A stretch of 64,000 nucleotides of DNA from Colias croceus (taxonomy: Eukaryota; Arthropoda; Insecta; Lepidoptera; Pieridae), in assembly GCF_905220415.1 (NCBI RefSeq), contig NC_059542.1, forward strand, positions 10,044,001 through 10,108,000, written 5' to 3'. Position numbers and translations under genes: made by a program. The notes beneath the pieces were generated by a model that saw only the letters and a program-made list of their open reading frames with translations, had not been told where the DNA came from and did not search any database. Shown here one piece after another: positions 49,401 through 60,010 of this stretch (position 1 is the stretch's first letter; each line of letters starts with the position of its first letter).

Positions 49401-52400
49401 TTACTAATCTGTTTTTAATATCCTTTGGTTTCGTACTTACATTGGTTCCATTATTTATATTTTTATTTACTATATCTGAATAAATAGTTCAACAAAAATA
49501 AACAAAAACAACTCACACTAGGCGAAAGACGTTTTCGAGTTCAGCCTTATTGGATCGATTTTTTTCTATTATTTAACTTATATTTATAAAACATTTGAGT
49601 GGTAGATACTATAAAAATAAAACAAACAAACTCACACTTTATCACTTAAGCCGTTAAAATCCTGCGTTATGTCTGACTCCTTGAAGAAGTTGGGCAACAG
49701 AGTTCGCATTGTACACATTCTGTCCAAGCGAGATTTCGCCTTTTCGACCGACCCTTTTGATACGACAATCCATCTTTCTAAATACGAATCAGCTGTAATA
49801 AAAATAAAAATATTTATAAAATTACTTAGTTATGTGATTGGTCTAAAGTCAAAACTAAAATTATTAACTGAAGTCTAGGTACGCAATCTCTTCCTATCCT
49901 ATCCTATCCTACTAATCCTAATTCCTATCTTATCCTATCCTATACTATCCTATCCTACTAATATAATGCAAAAGTTTGTGAGGATGGATGTATTTGTATG
50001 TGAAGGTATGTATGTTTGTTACTCTTACAAGCTAATACTACTGAACCGATTACAATGAAATTTAGCACACATATAGAGGTTAACTTGGATTATACATAGG
50101 ATAGGTTTTTATCCCGGAAATCCCACGGGAACGGGAACTATGCGGGTTTTTCTTAGAAAACTTGGGCGAAGCCGTGGGCGGGAAGCTAGTGAACTAGGTA
50201 TACAGAGGTAGGATAATGTATTATTTTACCAGTAGGTGCATGATTGATTTATTGTTTATAAAATCAAAACCACTAAATTTATATTTAAAGGTACAAGTCC
50301 GAGACGGGCCGCAGACTGCAACCGCAGGCGACACTGTGGCTACCAGCTGCGGTTACCGCAATGCTGCCTGCGGTCGCTATTCCAACTGCGGCTGCATGCC
50401 GTGGCTGCACAATGCACAGAACGCAAAAGTCATAAGAATTCACCAATTAAAATATAAATAAACAAATAGTTGCCATGGCAATAATTGGCATTTGCATACT
50501 GCAGTCTGCGGTCGCTGCGCGCCGCGGCCGCACGCTGCGCGTTGCGTCTGCAGGCAGCAGTGTTGCCGCGCTTGGAATCAATTTCATAGATGTTCATAGT
50601 AACAAGTGCTGTCGCTTGCAGTTTGCTGTTGCAGTTTGCGGTCTGCGGCCCGTCTCGGACTTGTACCTTTAATTTATTTTCTTAATGTAGAGCGATTAAA
50701 TTATCAACATCAAGTTTCGAGTTCGCCTACGTGCATAGGTCAATAATTACAGATAATATAAAACTTTTGGGTCAACTTTTATCATAACATCGTTTCTTTC
50801 TTTTCGACTAAATATTAGGTTATTTGTTGAATGCCGTAACTAAATAACGAGTTGTTCTTTTACCATAAGTGTTAATTATTTTTGGAATGATTAAGCGTTG
50901 GTTGGTTTGTTGACGGGTAATGATTTAATATACCTAGTGTATTTAATATAGTGTAATGGAATAAAGATTCTACCGGCAAAACTTTACAATGGTGAAAGAG
51001 ATTTTCATTACTATTTTTACATATTTTGTTTATCTTAGGAGATACTATTTGTTTTAATATTCTAAGTTGTAGTGATTCAATGTTCCTCAGATAGCTTCTG
51101 AGGTTCGGGTGTAGCTACTAATACCGTAGCTTATAAAAACTAAACTATGACTGACATAATTTTATTTCTATTGGACCTGACTACAAAAAAAAATCATTCG
51201 ATAACACATAGCTCCATTGGCCTCAAAATCTAAGATCTCTCGTAAATCACGCATGACATCAATAAGACAGTAATTAATTGGTTTAAAAACGAAAACCTGT
51301 TATTAACTAGAGGTCAATTTGATATGCTAAGAAATAAAATATGATACTTATATCATTTATAAGTAACTCTGCCTACAAACAGAATCATGTCTCACAACCT
51401 TGATAAAAAAACACGATTAAAATGATTATAATATTATATAATCACTACTTTTAACCGTGTAATTGTAAACATAGACAAATAAATATTTAATAAAAAATAA
51501 ATTCCATTAAACTTATATTTTATAGAAGCGAAAAATTGTGAATATGGAGATGAGTTAATCTTTCATCCAAAAATGGATTATCGGATTTTAATCGTTGATG
51601 AGGTTTTGACACAGAAATTAGAAACTACACTTTATATTTTTAGATACTATGAGTGAGCTTCGTGATGAAAATTGTCAAATAAAAAGGGCATTTTTCTGGA
51701 AAAATAAAAATCGTGATTATTAACACAATATAATATGATAAAAATAATATAAGTAGATACGTATGAAGATACATAATATTATACACATTATACAGATACA
51801 ATTAATATAAATTGAAATTATTGAAAAAATTCTATCAGGCGGGATTTGAACCCGCGTCTTCCGCTTTTTTCTATTTTTTTTAATTTCTACATTTCTAAAG
51901 CCTTTGAATGACATAAAACTAAAAAATCTAATTCAACAGATACAAGGAAATATAAATTTGTATGTAGACCTTTCGAGACCTTGGCTGCTTTATAGCTTTT
52001 TGGCCTATAGGCTGTTTAGTGTTGTATCTTTGATTTTTTTGTTATCCCTACTATAATACCATAATAAATGCGAAAGTAACTCTGTCTGTCTGTCTGTTAT
52101 GCTTTCCCGCTTACCTCTCAGCGGATTTTGATGAAATTTGGCACAGACTGAATCTTTAGACCCCGAGAAAGAACATAGGCTACCTTTTATTGCGAAATAT
52201 GTACCACGGGCGAAGCCGGGGCGGACCGCAAGTAATAAATAAATCAGCTTAACGCATGCAATTTTGAAAAGCTCCATGAGAGAGAATTATTAGCTCCTTA
52301 TTATCAAAATAGAGTTTTTTTAATTTGTTAGCAAAACAAATAATAAATAATATTATACTAACGGAAGTCTTTCGTCTTGAAGTGAGGCTGCATCTGCACC

Positions 52401-52522
52401 CATTCCCTAAGAATTCGAATGGCTTCTTTCATGTCATCTTCTTTTACTAAGTTTATTTCCTTTTTAACTACATCAAATGTATCCGGATGAAAACAAAACA
52501 CTTTATTTTGCTCTTGCAACAT
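43438..52522 (-). CDS. CRAL-TRIO domain protein 2 (alpha-tocopherol transfer protein-like)
   Basis: Six minus-strand exons: 52363-52522 (ATG), 49636-49792, 49082-49199, 47814-47948, 45775-45988 and 43438-43592 (TAA). They give 312 aa. Exons 2-6 are exactly 157, 118, 135, 214 and 155 nt, as in the gene at 36322. The sequence parallels it closely: HFKTKDFPDSYLERWIVVSK, KAKSRLDRMCTMRTLLPNFF, ICPKLTKDHHRVIV, YDLQSLDMVKLISKMNVVEF, EGYSMRVKGIHLISQSK, IGKDVLPPEFGGNERSI and GTFRILSLD. The role should be hydrophobic-ligand binding, as for the paralogue. The gene is longer (9.1 kb against 3.8 kb) because its introns carry at least four mobile elements. No frameshift or stop was seen, so it should be functional. 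Confidence 0.9.
43993..45715. mobile_element. TIR element with GGGTCGGTAATA repeats in CRAL-TRIO 2 intron 5
   Basis: The ends are inverted: GTAAACGCAGCTATCAACGACC at left (43993) and its near-complement ending ctgcgtttac at 45715. The word 'gggtcggtaata'/'tattaccgaccca' occurs at about 44030, 44800, 44850, 44870 and 45502, mostly as subterminal or paired repeats. A 23-codon frame at 45125-45196 reads MEPQKRRKVFSKTQLAEAIN and looks like the start of a helix-turn-helix (psq/pogo-like) transposase. The element is otherwise empty and so probably internally deleted. Confidence 0.55.
46282..47769. mobile_element. Decayed piggyBac-like element in CRAL-TRIO 2 intron 4
   Basis: The ends are CCCTTAAATTG and CAATTTAAGGG, flanked on both sides by TTAA (46278-46281, 47770-47773), which is the piggyBac target signature. 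Inside, a plus-strand stretch around 47206-47260 reads DFVRFGTSGMVYDFFAYDEA, matching the conserved segment of piggyBac transposases that follows the second catalytic region. Frames are broken before and after it, so the transposase is dead. Confidence 0.75.
48017..48120 (-). repeat. SINE tail, reversed copy
   Basis: On the minus strand it reads 'tcgatcagtgaaa', 'gtgaaacagatgt', 'ccccttaaccccctagggga', 'tgggacttcact', matching the tail of the SINE at 28951. The tRNA-like head is absent. Confidence 0.55.
48790..49015 (-). repeat. Dispersed LINE-tail-like repeat next to CRAL-TRIO 2 exon 3
   Basis: Reverse copy of the 30149 family: 'ctaatattataaatgcgaaa', 'ctgaaccgattacaataaaa' and 'ggcgaagccgcgggcggaaa'. 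It ends about 65 bp from exon 49082-49199. Confidence 0.6.
49890..50195 (-). repeat. Dispersed LINE-tail-like repeat with (ATCCT)n microsatellite
   Basis: Reverse copy of the same family, preceded by a run of ATCCT pentamers (49895-49955). A short tandem 3' tail like this suits RTE-type LINEs. It lies in intron 1 of CRAL-TRIO 2. Confidence 0.55.
50289..50668. mobile_element. GC-rich MITE flanked by TTAA
   Basis: The ends are inverted copies of AGGTACAAGTCCGAGACGGG continuing ccgcagac, flanked by TTAA on both sides (50285-50288, 50669-50672). The interior is rich in ctgcggt/gcagtc words, very unlike the AT-rich surroundings. No coding frame fits. Length is 380 bp, in intron 1 of CRAL-TRIO 2. 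TTAA targeting suggests piggyBac-type mobilisation, but the ends are not the usual CCC. Confidence 0.65.
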
Positions 52523-53113
52523 TTTATGTGTCTATTCACTGCAGTAGTATATTTTAAACTGGTAGGTGTAATTTGCTAACAACTTTATTAATAACGTATT
52601 TTACAGCAACCTATTATTAAACATAATATTATGAGGAAAAACGCTATAGAATAAAAATGAATAATTAAAAAGGTGTAAGATCAAACTTGGATTACTTTAT
52701 TATACTCAACCATTATTATCCAAGTGTCCTTAACTTAAATATGTACTTATGTAATAATTGATTTTAATAATTATAGTGGACGCACATTTTTAATCTCTGA
52801 AACTGACTTTAAAACTGACTTCGGAAGTCGATGGAATTTTTAACATCCGAAATAATTACTTGAGAGTTTTTAAAATATAATGCAACTTATGCAACTAGGT
52901 ACCGATATATTATGATGTCACGTCTTTACAATCTAAATCGACGAGGTGATATAAAATTTTAACACCGATTTTATTATTTAAATTTATTTCTAGAAAACAA
53001 AGGTTAGACTATTTATATTGTGAGAATGTTATTGTATTATAATTAGAATAGTCTAGTAATTAATTAACTTAGGTATAATTAATTAATTAAATTTATACGT
53101 GTGTCTATATTTA

Positions 53114-53514
53114 TACAGGGTTATTTGTAAAACACCGGCAACCTCGCAGGACAAGATAGCTAAAATCATAAGTAACAACATTTGTTCTACGACTTTTGGC
53201 ATAACGCGATAAATTATTTTTAAATGATTTTTTAAGCTTTTATTGTACTCTCCTAACATTTGTAAGTCTATGTTCTATTCATTATCGAAAGGACGACGCG
53301 ACGCCCCCTTTTCCCTCCCGTTCGCTTCTTGTTTACGTAATTTTTGGAATGCGCGTAGAGTTTATAATATTCAAACGGAAAATTAAATGAATATTTATTT
53401 TTGTATGAAAATAAAATCTAACAAATTACCAAAAGTCGTAGAACAAATGTTGTTACTTATGATGTTAGCTATCTTGTCCTGCGAGGTTGCTGGTGTTTTA
53501 TAAGTAACCCTGTA
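53114..53514. mobile_element. MITE with TACAGGGTTA ends and ~90-bp TIRs
   Basis: The left end tacagggttatttgtaaaac and right end gtttttataagtaaccctgta-like sequence pair for about 90 bp, through 'cctcgcaggacaagatagct' and 'acatttgttctacgactttt'. TA flanks both ends. Length is 401 bp, with a non-repeated middle and no gene. The surrounding spacer (52523-54378) shows no coding exon. Confidence 0.7.
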
Positions 53515-53707
53515 TAATGGATTCACAATAATATATTTTGGATGTTCATTCAAAAACGCCGCAATTTAAGAACTCAACAAGATTGCTATATTATCTTTAT
53601 AATTATCTATACTTATGTAAGTAACGATATAAATGATATTATTATGAACTTTTTTTATAACTGTGTTAAGATAGACTTGTGGATATAATTTCAAGGTTTA
53701 TAATTTA

Positions 53708-53905
53708 ACTAGCTTACCGCCTGCGGCTTCGCCCGCTTTGTATAAAACCTAATAAATTATATATACCTACTAAAACCTTCCTCTAGAATCACTCTATCTA
53801 TTAAAAAAAAACTGCATCCAAATCCGTTGCGTAGTTTTAAAGAAAAAAAAGGGACACAGGGACAGAGAAAGCGACTTTGTTTTATACTATGTAGTGATTA
53901 TATTT
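53708..53905 (-). repeat. Dispersed repeat, reversed copy of the 23672 family
   Basis: It begins ctagcttaccgcctgcggct and ends cgactttgttttatactatg. On the minus strand it matches 23672-23860 and 31136-31375 in word order. Confidence 0.55.
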
Positions 53906-54378
53906 CGATATACATAGCGATTATTGAATATAATCGCTTACTTATTTATTTTTAGATGATATGTTTATTTTTATGTTACTCACAGTGAGTATTTACTCAT
54001 TTTCATGAAGTCAATAACAAGCCTAAGGATAGAGATCCTTAGGTTTATAAAGTTCATTACCCGATACAGTAAGAGATCAAAAGCACACTTTCAATTTAAT
54101 TCTGAAAACTAAAAAAATTACCATAAAGAACCCTGAACTATAAATTTTATCATAATATACAAAATTATTTCTATTAGATTTTGCTGTGAAGAAGTAGCTG
54201 TTGCGTACATTCTTTTTCATTTAGCATAATATTGTGAAATATTCTTTTAACGGATCTTGAATTGTTATAAAATTCATTTAATTATAAATTATGTATACCC
54301 ATTTATCAAACTGCTGTTTAAAAAACACCATAATTTTATACCACAATAGTATGCCTATTAATTATTTTGACCAGATTT

Positions 54379-54842
54379 AAAATGATAGCAAAATTCCCAT
54401 AGTTTGTACAATCCTTGCAAAATAACCGTTGTCACGTTCTAATGCCGTTCCTGTCCGCCCTTCCTGCATTTTCTGTCCAAACCAGTTCTTAGATAGCAAT
54501 GTGTCCAGTACTACTAACTTATATTGCAATTTAATTTCAACTCTACCATTACCACATAAGGTTGTGTATAGCATGCCGTCAAAAGCTTTCGCACAAAAGA
54601 TCCCTTTACACTTGCCACGCGGAAGGGTTGTACCGTTAGCATTATAATAGTTTCACCTTCACCTAAGACATGCAAATAAAGGGTCATTCGACTGTCCTTT
54701 CCCACACAAAGTGGTCAAACTGGTTTTGGACGAACCCTTGCAATTTAAGGGACAGTGTCTCCATAGACACCATTGTCCACAACTGGTTTGACCAGTTTCG
54801 TCCTGAGAAAGTTTTGCAAAGGTCTATATTGATTTTTTATTG
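54379..54842 (-). repeat. Repeat family with conserved reading frame, copy 2
   Basis: Reverse-complement partner of 41513-41973. Its minus-strand frame continues where copy 1 stops: GTTLPRGKCKGIFCAKAF, LYTTLCGNGRVEIKLQYKL, NWFGQKMQEGRTGTALERD and NGYFARIV. Neither copy has a start codon and clear gene structure, so it is listed as a repeat. Confidence 0.6.
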
Positions 54843-55019
54843 TTCCACTGATCCGTCACCGATAAGGTCGGAAGAAAAATTTAGTATCTAGGTCCATAAG
54901 TGCCTGGATTTAAGAAAAATAATGATTAAATATTAGACCGATTATTTAATTAGAAGAAAATTTTAAGTACTCGTTGAAGATAATGAACAAGGTTGTCTAT
55001 TAAATTATTTATTTTTAAA

Positions 55020-57127
55020 TGTATTAATTATGTTAATTTATTTATTTATTTATTTATTTATTTATACTCTTTATTGTGCTGCCAAAATACATACAATACA
55101 AACAAAACTTATTCTAAAAGAAAAACAGCACAGAAGGCGGCCTTATCACTCAAGAGTGATCTCTTCCAGGCAACCAACTGATAGAAGGATAAATAATAAA
55201 CTAGAAATAGGAGGTAGGTTGGTAGAAAGTATACGCAAAGATAAATAAATAATAATGTTATACAAAGATAATAAAAATATTATTTAATAAAGATTATAAA
55301 CTAAATACTATAAAATAAAAACATACATAAAAAAAAATAAACATATCATATGTAAAATATATATATATGTACATACATATTATAAATACATATACAATAA
55401 TACATATAAAATAATAAAAGACAAAGAACAAGGAGTCATTAGAGAAATAATATACATACATATAATAATACATATTATAATGAGCTAAATATGCTATACC
55501 GAGTCAAAAGCCAGATTTGAGTAATGATTTCGGACGAGATTTTTAAAACAAGTTAGGGATTGAGCTTGTCTGATGTTTATCGGCAGTTCATTCCAGAGGT
55601 TTATGGCAGTGACTGTAAAGGAATTACCAAAGAAATGTGTTCGATGAAAAGGAGTAGACAGAACAAGCCTATCGACCGAACGAAGAGAATAGCTTTCACA
55701 ATGCAGGAAGTTAAATTTCATTTTGAGATAGGAGGGGGTCTTGGGGTCAAAAAGGATACGATACAGGAGAAGCAAATAATGCACATTCCGGCGAAGACGA
55801 ATTGGGAGCCACTTGAGTTTCTTGCGGAAAGAGGAGACGTGGTCGTATTTACGGAGACCAAATACGAACCGAATACCGAAGTTCTGAAGTCGCTCAAGTT
55901 TGTCTAGTTGCTCAACCGTTAAGTCAGGAAAGCATGCATCAGCGTAATCAATAATGGGAAGGAGTAGGGACTGTGCTAGCATAATTTTTGTCGGTATGGG
56001 TAAGAAGTTACGCAGACGTCGTAGAGAACTAGACGCGGCGTAAAATTTCCGACCAAGTTCTTGAATCTGGTGGGACCAAGATAAAGTTTGATCTAAGTGA
56101 ATACCTAAGTTTTTAACATGCTTACTAAAAGGTATTATAACACCGTTAATATGTACAGCAGGCAATATACCCCAGTCAACCTCAGATATTTGGTAAGGAC
56201 TACCAACTACAATAACCTGGCTTTTTGCGGGGTTGATCTTAAGGCCGAATTGATCGCACCAAATGACAATTTTAGCCAGTTCATTATTAATAGAATGAAC
56301 AGCATTTGGTAGTTCATCGAGCGTCGAATGGGTATAAATTTGTAAGTCGTCAGCAAACATATGGTAGGGAGAAGTTAATTGAGAAGTAAGATTATTTATG
56401 AAAATAGCAAAGAGAAGAGGTGACAAGACGCCACCCTGAGGCACACCGGCGGCAACTGCGCACCAAGTTGACTGATTTTCATCCATCAAAACACGCTGCC
56501 GCCGATCGCCCAGGTAACTTGAAAACCAATCAAGAACTGTCGATGAAAAGTTAATAAGACGAAGCAAACTCAGCAGAATATCATGATTTACCATGTTGAA
56601 GGCATTGCTAAAATCAAGAAGTGCTAAAACTGTGAGTTGCTTGTTATCCATACCGTAACGAATGTCATCTGTAACTTTAACAAGTGCAGTGGTCGTACTA
56701 TGACCAGGACGGAAACCAGACTGATGAGGACTAAGGATATTATTAATGTTAAGGAAAGTGCTAAGCTGGGAATGGATAAGGCGCTCGAGTACTTTGGACA
56801 AAAATGGTAGGATGGAAATAGGACGAAAATCAGATAAGTTTGATGGATTAGATTTTTTGGGGAGGGGAATGATGTGAGCATCCTTCCAGGAGCTAGGAAA
56901 AGTTCCGGAGACGATTGAAAAATTTAGGATATGGGTAATGACGGGAATAATGATATCAAGGATAGGAATGATCATATTACGACTGATAAGATCAGTACCG
57001 ATGGCATTCGACGATATGGACAGGATAGCCCTCTTAACTTCATCAACAGAACTTTGTTTAAAAACAAACGGAGGAAAAACAGGAGTAGAAGCGGTAGAAA
57101 GATTAAGTTTATTTTTACAGTGGCGTT
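55020..57127 (-). mobile_element. 5'-truncated LINE with long intact reverse-transcriptase frame
   Basis: The frame is open on the minus strand from about 57127 to the stop at 55494 (first Met 56975, 493 codons). It includes the RT fingers (WKDAHIIPLPKKS, FRPISILPFLSKVLE), SGFRPGHSTTT, the motif A region LALLDFSNAFN (first catalytic Asp), GVPQGGVLSPLLF, the FADD catalytic box in HMFADDLQIY, and thumb and C-terminal parts ending NHYSNLAFDSV. The endonuclease domain and ORF1 are missing, so it cannot move by itself. The 3' untranslated part ends in (AAAT)n on the minus strand (55033-55066). The Jockey/CR1-type group is inferred; the clade is not assigned. Confidence 0.85.
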
Positions 57128-57483
57128 AAGTGAAGATGAAGAAGCAAAGTGAGAATTTAAATTTTAATTACTACAGACTAAATTTTAATTACTACAGACT
57201 AAAATAAAATTTGATGAAGATCTGTAAAATGTGAAAAATTACAAGTATGTTCTTCGAGAAAACATAATATCCTATGGGTGAGTTTAGTGTCCCTGTGTAG
57301 CCCCTTAGAAATATTTAAAATAAGGGTCAAGTCAAGAAGTAACAAAATTTCTCATGAGGGCTACATAAAAGTTAGTTTAAACAATGAAAGTTATCAGTTT
57401 GATTATTATTCACCTTTACATGTATATTACATGTGGGCTGTATTTTTTTCGTTAACATATTTGAAACTATCGAAATTCCAATG

Positions 57484-58639
57484 AAAGGGCATTGAAACTT
57501 TCTGGCATATCAACCCGGCCGCCATTTTGATTTTTTTTCAAAATCGCGGCGCACGATTAAAGTTGTATGCATGGATAGAGGATACATAGACAAACAAAAA
57601 ATGTCTTATAACATAGTACCCTAAAGCGTCACATTACCGAGATATTTGGAGGTAAATATTCACTTATGAGTACAACGACAAACACTAAAAATTTACTTAT
57701 TACGTGTCTATATGCATAATATTATCTCCAAATAATCACTCCCAGGTAGATTATTATTAATTAACCGTTTATTGGAAGAAAGTAGGTACATTCATTACAT
57801 AAAAATTCATTACATAAAAACATACATCTATACATATAATAAATCTGTAGAAGGGTCAATTCTGTACATTGAAAATATTGAAAAAATAACTAGCAGGGGG
57901 TGTTACTGGATCGATACCAAACCCAAATATGTGATTAAAAAAATTTTTGTCTGTCTGTCTGTCTGTCTGTCTGTATGTGAAGACATCACGTGAAAACTAC
58001 CGGTTCGATTTCGATGAAACTTGGTATAATTATACCTTATTATCCTGGGCGTAAAATAGGATACTTTTTATCCTGGAAAAATACGTAAAAAAAAAATTAT
58101 TCTCAATTTTTCAGTTATCCATAGACGTTGTTCTGTAGTAGGTACCGCGAACACACGTTGCGTATTATTATAGACCTAGCCGTATTTGGGTCCAATAGAT
58201 ATTTATAAGATGTCATTGTCCGAGTACTCAAAATGGAGAAATAAACCATCCACGCAAAGACCGACATCCGCGCGGACGGAGTCGCGGGCGGAAGCTAGTA
58301 CTTACATAAAAATGTAAGTAATGTAATGAATACCTAATTTCTTCCTGTAATAATAATAATCTACCTGGGAGTGATTATTTGGAGATAATATTATGCATAT
58401 AGACACGTAATAATTAGTCTATTTTTAGTGTTTGTCGTTGTACTCATAAGTGAATATTTACCTCCAAATATCTCGGTAATGTGACGCTTTAGGGTACTAT
58501 GTTATGAGACATTTTTTGTTCGTCTATGTGTCCTCTATCCATACATACCACTTTAATCGTGCGCCGCGATTTTGAAAAAAAATCAAAATGGCGGCAGGTC
58601 GATATGCCAGCGTCCATACAAAAAGTTTCAAACCCCTTT
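57484..58639. repeat. Large inverted repeat with a second repeat in its loop
   Basis: Arms ~57484-57800 and ~58305-58639 are inverted copies with roughly 90% identity by eye; shared words include 'gccgccattttgattttttt', 'accgagatatttggaggtaa' and 'aataatcactcccaggtaga'. The loop (57885-58300) holds a separate dispersed repeat starting with (TCTG)n and ending 'gagtcgcgggcggaagctagt'-like sequence, so that element inserted into the loop later or came along with it. No coding frame. Confidence 0.7.
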
Positions 58640-58819
58640 ATTTTTCATGTAGGTAGGTAGTTACAAGGTAACGGAACATGTGTAAAGGTCTAAAATTATT
58701 TATTTTAGTTTAAAAATGTACAATATACAAATATGTATGTAACAATGATTTTGAATTGAAGTGACCAATAAAAATAATTTACTATTTACATGCGGTTTAT
58801 GCAGGTAGACCATGGTAAG

Positions 58820-58976
58820 TCGCGGAAGAATTCTAATCAATACCCGCGGCCCCATCACTAAAGCGGCTCGACGGAATACAGTGGGGTTTTAGTCGGTAAG
58901 AATCCGACATAACCCACGGCTCCTTCCCCGGGGGCCGTGGGTATCTTTGGAAGATTTCCCCACTATAAAAAAAAAA
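58820..58976 (+). repeat. A-tailed dispersed repeat, copy 3
   Basis: Nearly identical to 10323-10478, from cgcggaagaattc to ccccactataaaaaaaaaa. The close match suggests recent activity of the source element. Confidence 0.65.
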
Positions 58977-59869
58977 CCGTGAAACAAATAGATACTTATC
59001 CCATACATCTTTTAATATTTATTATCAACATTTAAAATGTATTAAAATAATTATAAATTATACAATATGCCGTCCCTTTCATCTTACTTTAACTGTATAA
59101 AAGGGGAGACTGCGTGTACCCCACTGATGTTTAAAGCCACGCGCGAGATGAAAAAAGCTTCGTTGTTTGTTTGTATTGAATTTTACAGTTCATCACCTTT
59201 TACTGTTTAGTGTAAATATAATGGTATACTTAAATGTATTATGAAGATATTGGTATTGAATATTTTCTGTCCTTAAGAATGTTTCTCTTGAATACAGAAT
59301 AAGCGGATACATGTATCTGTTTTTGCCTCTTTTAAAAATTATCTTTTAGAAAAATAAAAAAGAATATCCTTCATGTACTACTACAAACTACTACTTCCTA
59401 CTCGCCACTATAAAAATAAAAACAAATACCTGGGATAGTTTCTCTGTCTTCGCCTGGGATGAAATAAAAACAGCCTATGTCACACCTACCTGAGCCGAGT
59501 ACTGACTTCAGAAGACTACCCTCTTCAAAAATACAAAGTCATGTCGTGATTAATCATCATTGATTGTGGATTACATCATTGTGCAATACATAAAAGTGTG
59601 TTGATATCATAAACAGTTGATAAAATTTTATTATGTCTAGGTATCTTTTTGTCACATTAGCACAATTTAGAAGTTTATACTAATTGACGAACACAACTTA
59701 GGAGTTAGGTTACTAGAAATATCTATAAAAATCTAAAGAGTCAAACGAAGCGGACATTACAAAGAATACTTACAATAATTTCCATATACGATACTGGTAC
59801 ATAGTACTTACATTGTCATACAAATTTTTATTACGTTAACTGAACAAAGGTCCCTTTAGAAAAAAGTGA

Positions 59870-60010
59870 CATGCAAATAAAGGGTCATTCGACTGTCCTT
59901 TCCCACATAAGTCGGTCAAACTGGTTTTGGACGAACCCTTTGTAACTACATGGACCGTTTTAAAAGGAACCTTTGTCCAAAGCTCGTTTGACCAGTTTTA
60001 GTGAGAAAAT
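59870..60010 (-). repeat. Repeat family with conserved frame, diverged copy 3
   Basis: It shares 'catgcaaataaagggtcatt' and 'gtcaaactggttttggacga' with 54670-54730, then a diverged inverse half ending 'gtttgaccagtttt'. It carries only the inverted-word end of the family, not the Cys-rich frame. Confidence 0.5.

Noticed and set aside
51836..51862. Possible tRNA gene (cgggatttgaacccg on the minus-strand sense)
   Set aside because: Only a T-arm-like hairpin is present; no acceptor stem, D arm or anticodon arm could be formed. A similar T-arm word at 3868-3886 also stands alone.
55033..55066. Candidate CRISPR-like or regulatory tandem repeat (TTTA)n
   Set aside because: It is the reversed A-rich tail of the LINE.
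55560..55907. 115-codon plus-strand frame over the LINE
   Set aside because: It is antisense to the reverse-transcriptase frame.
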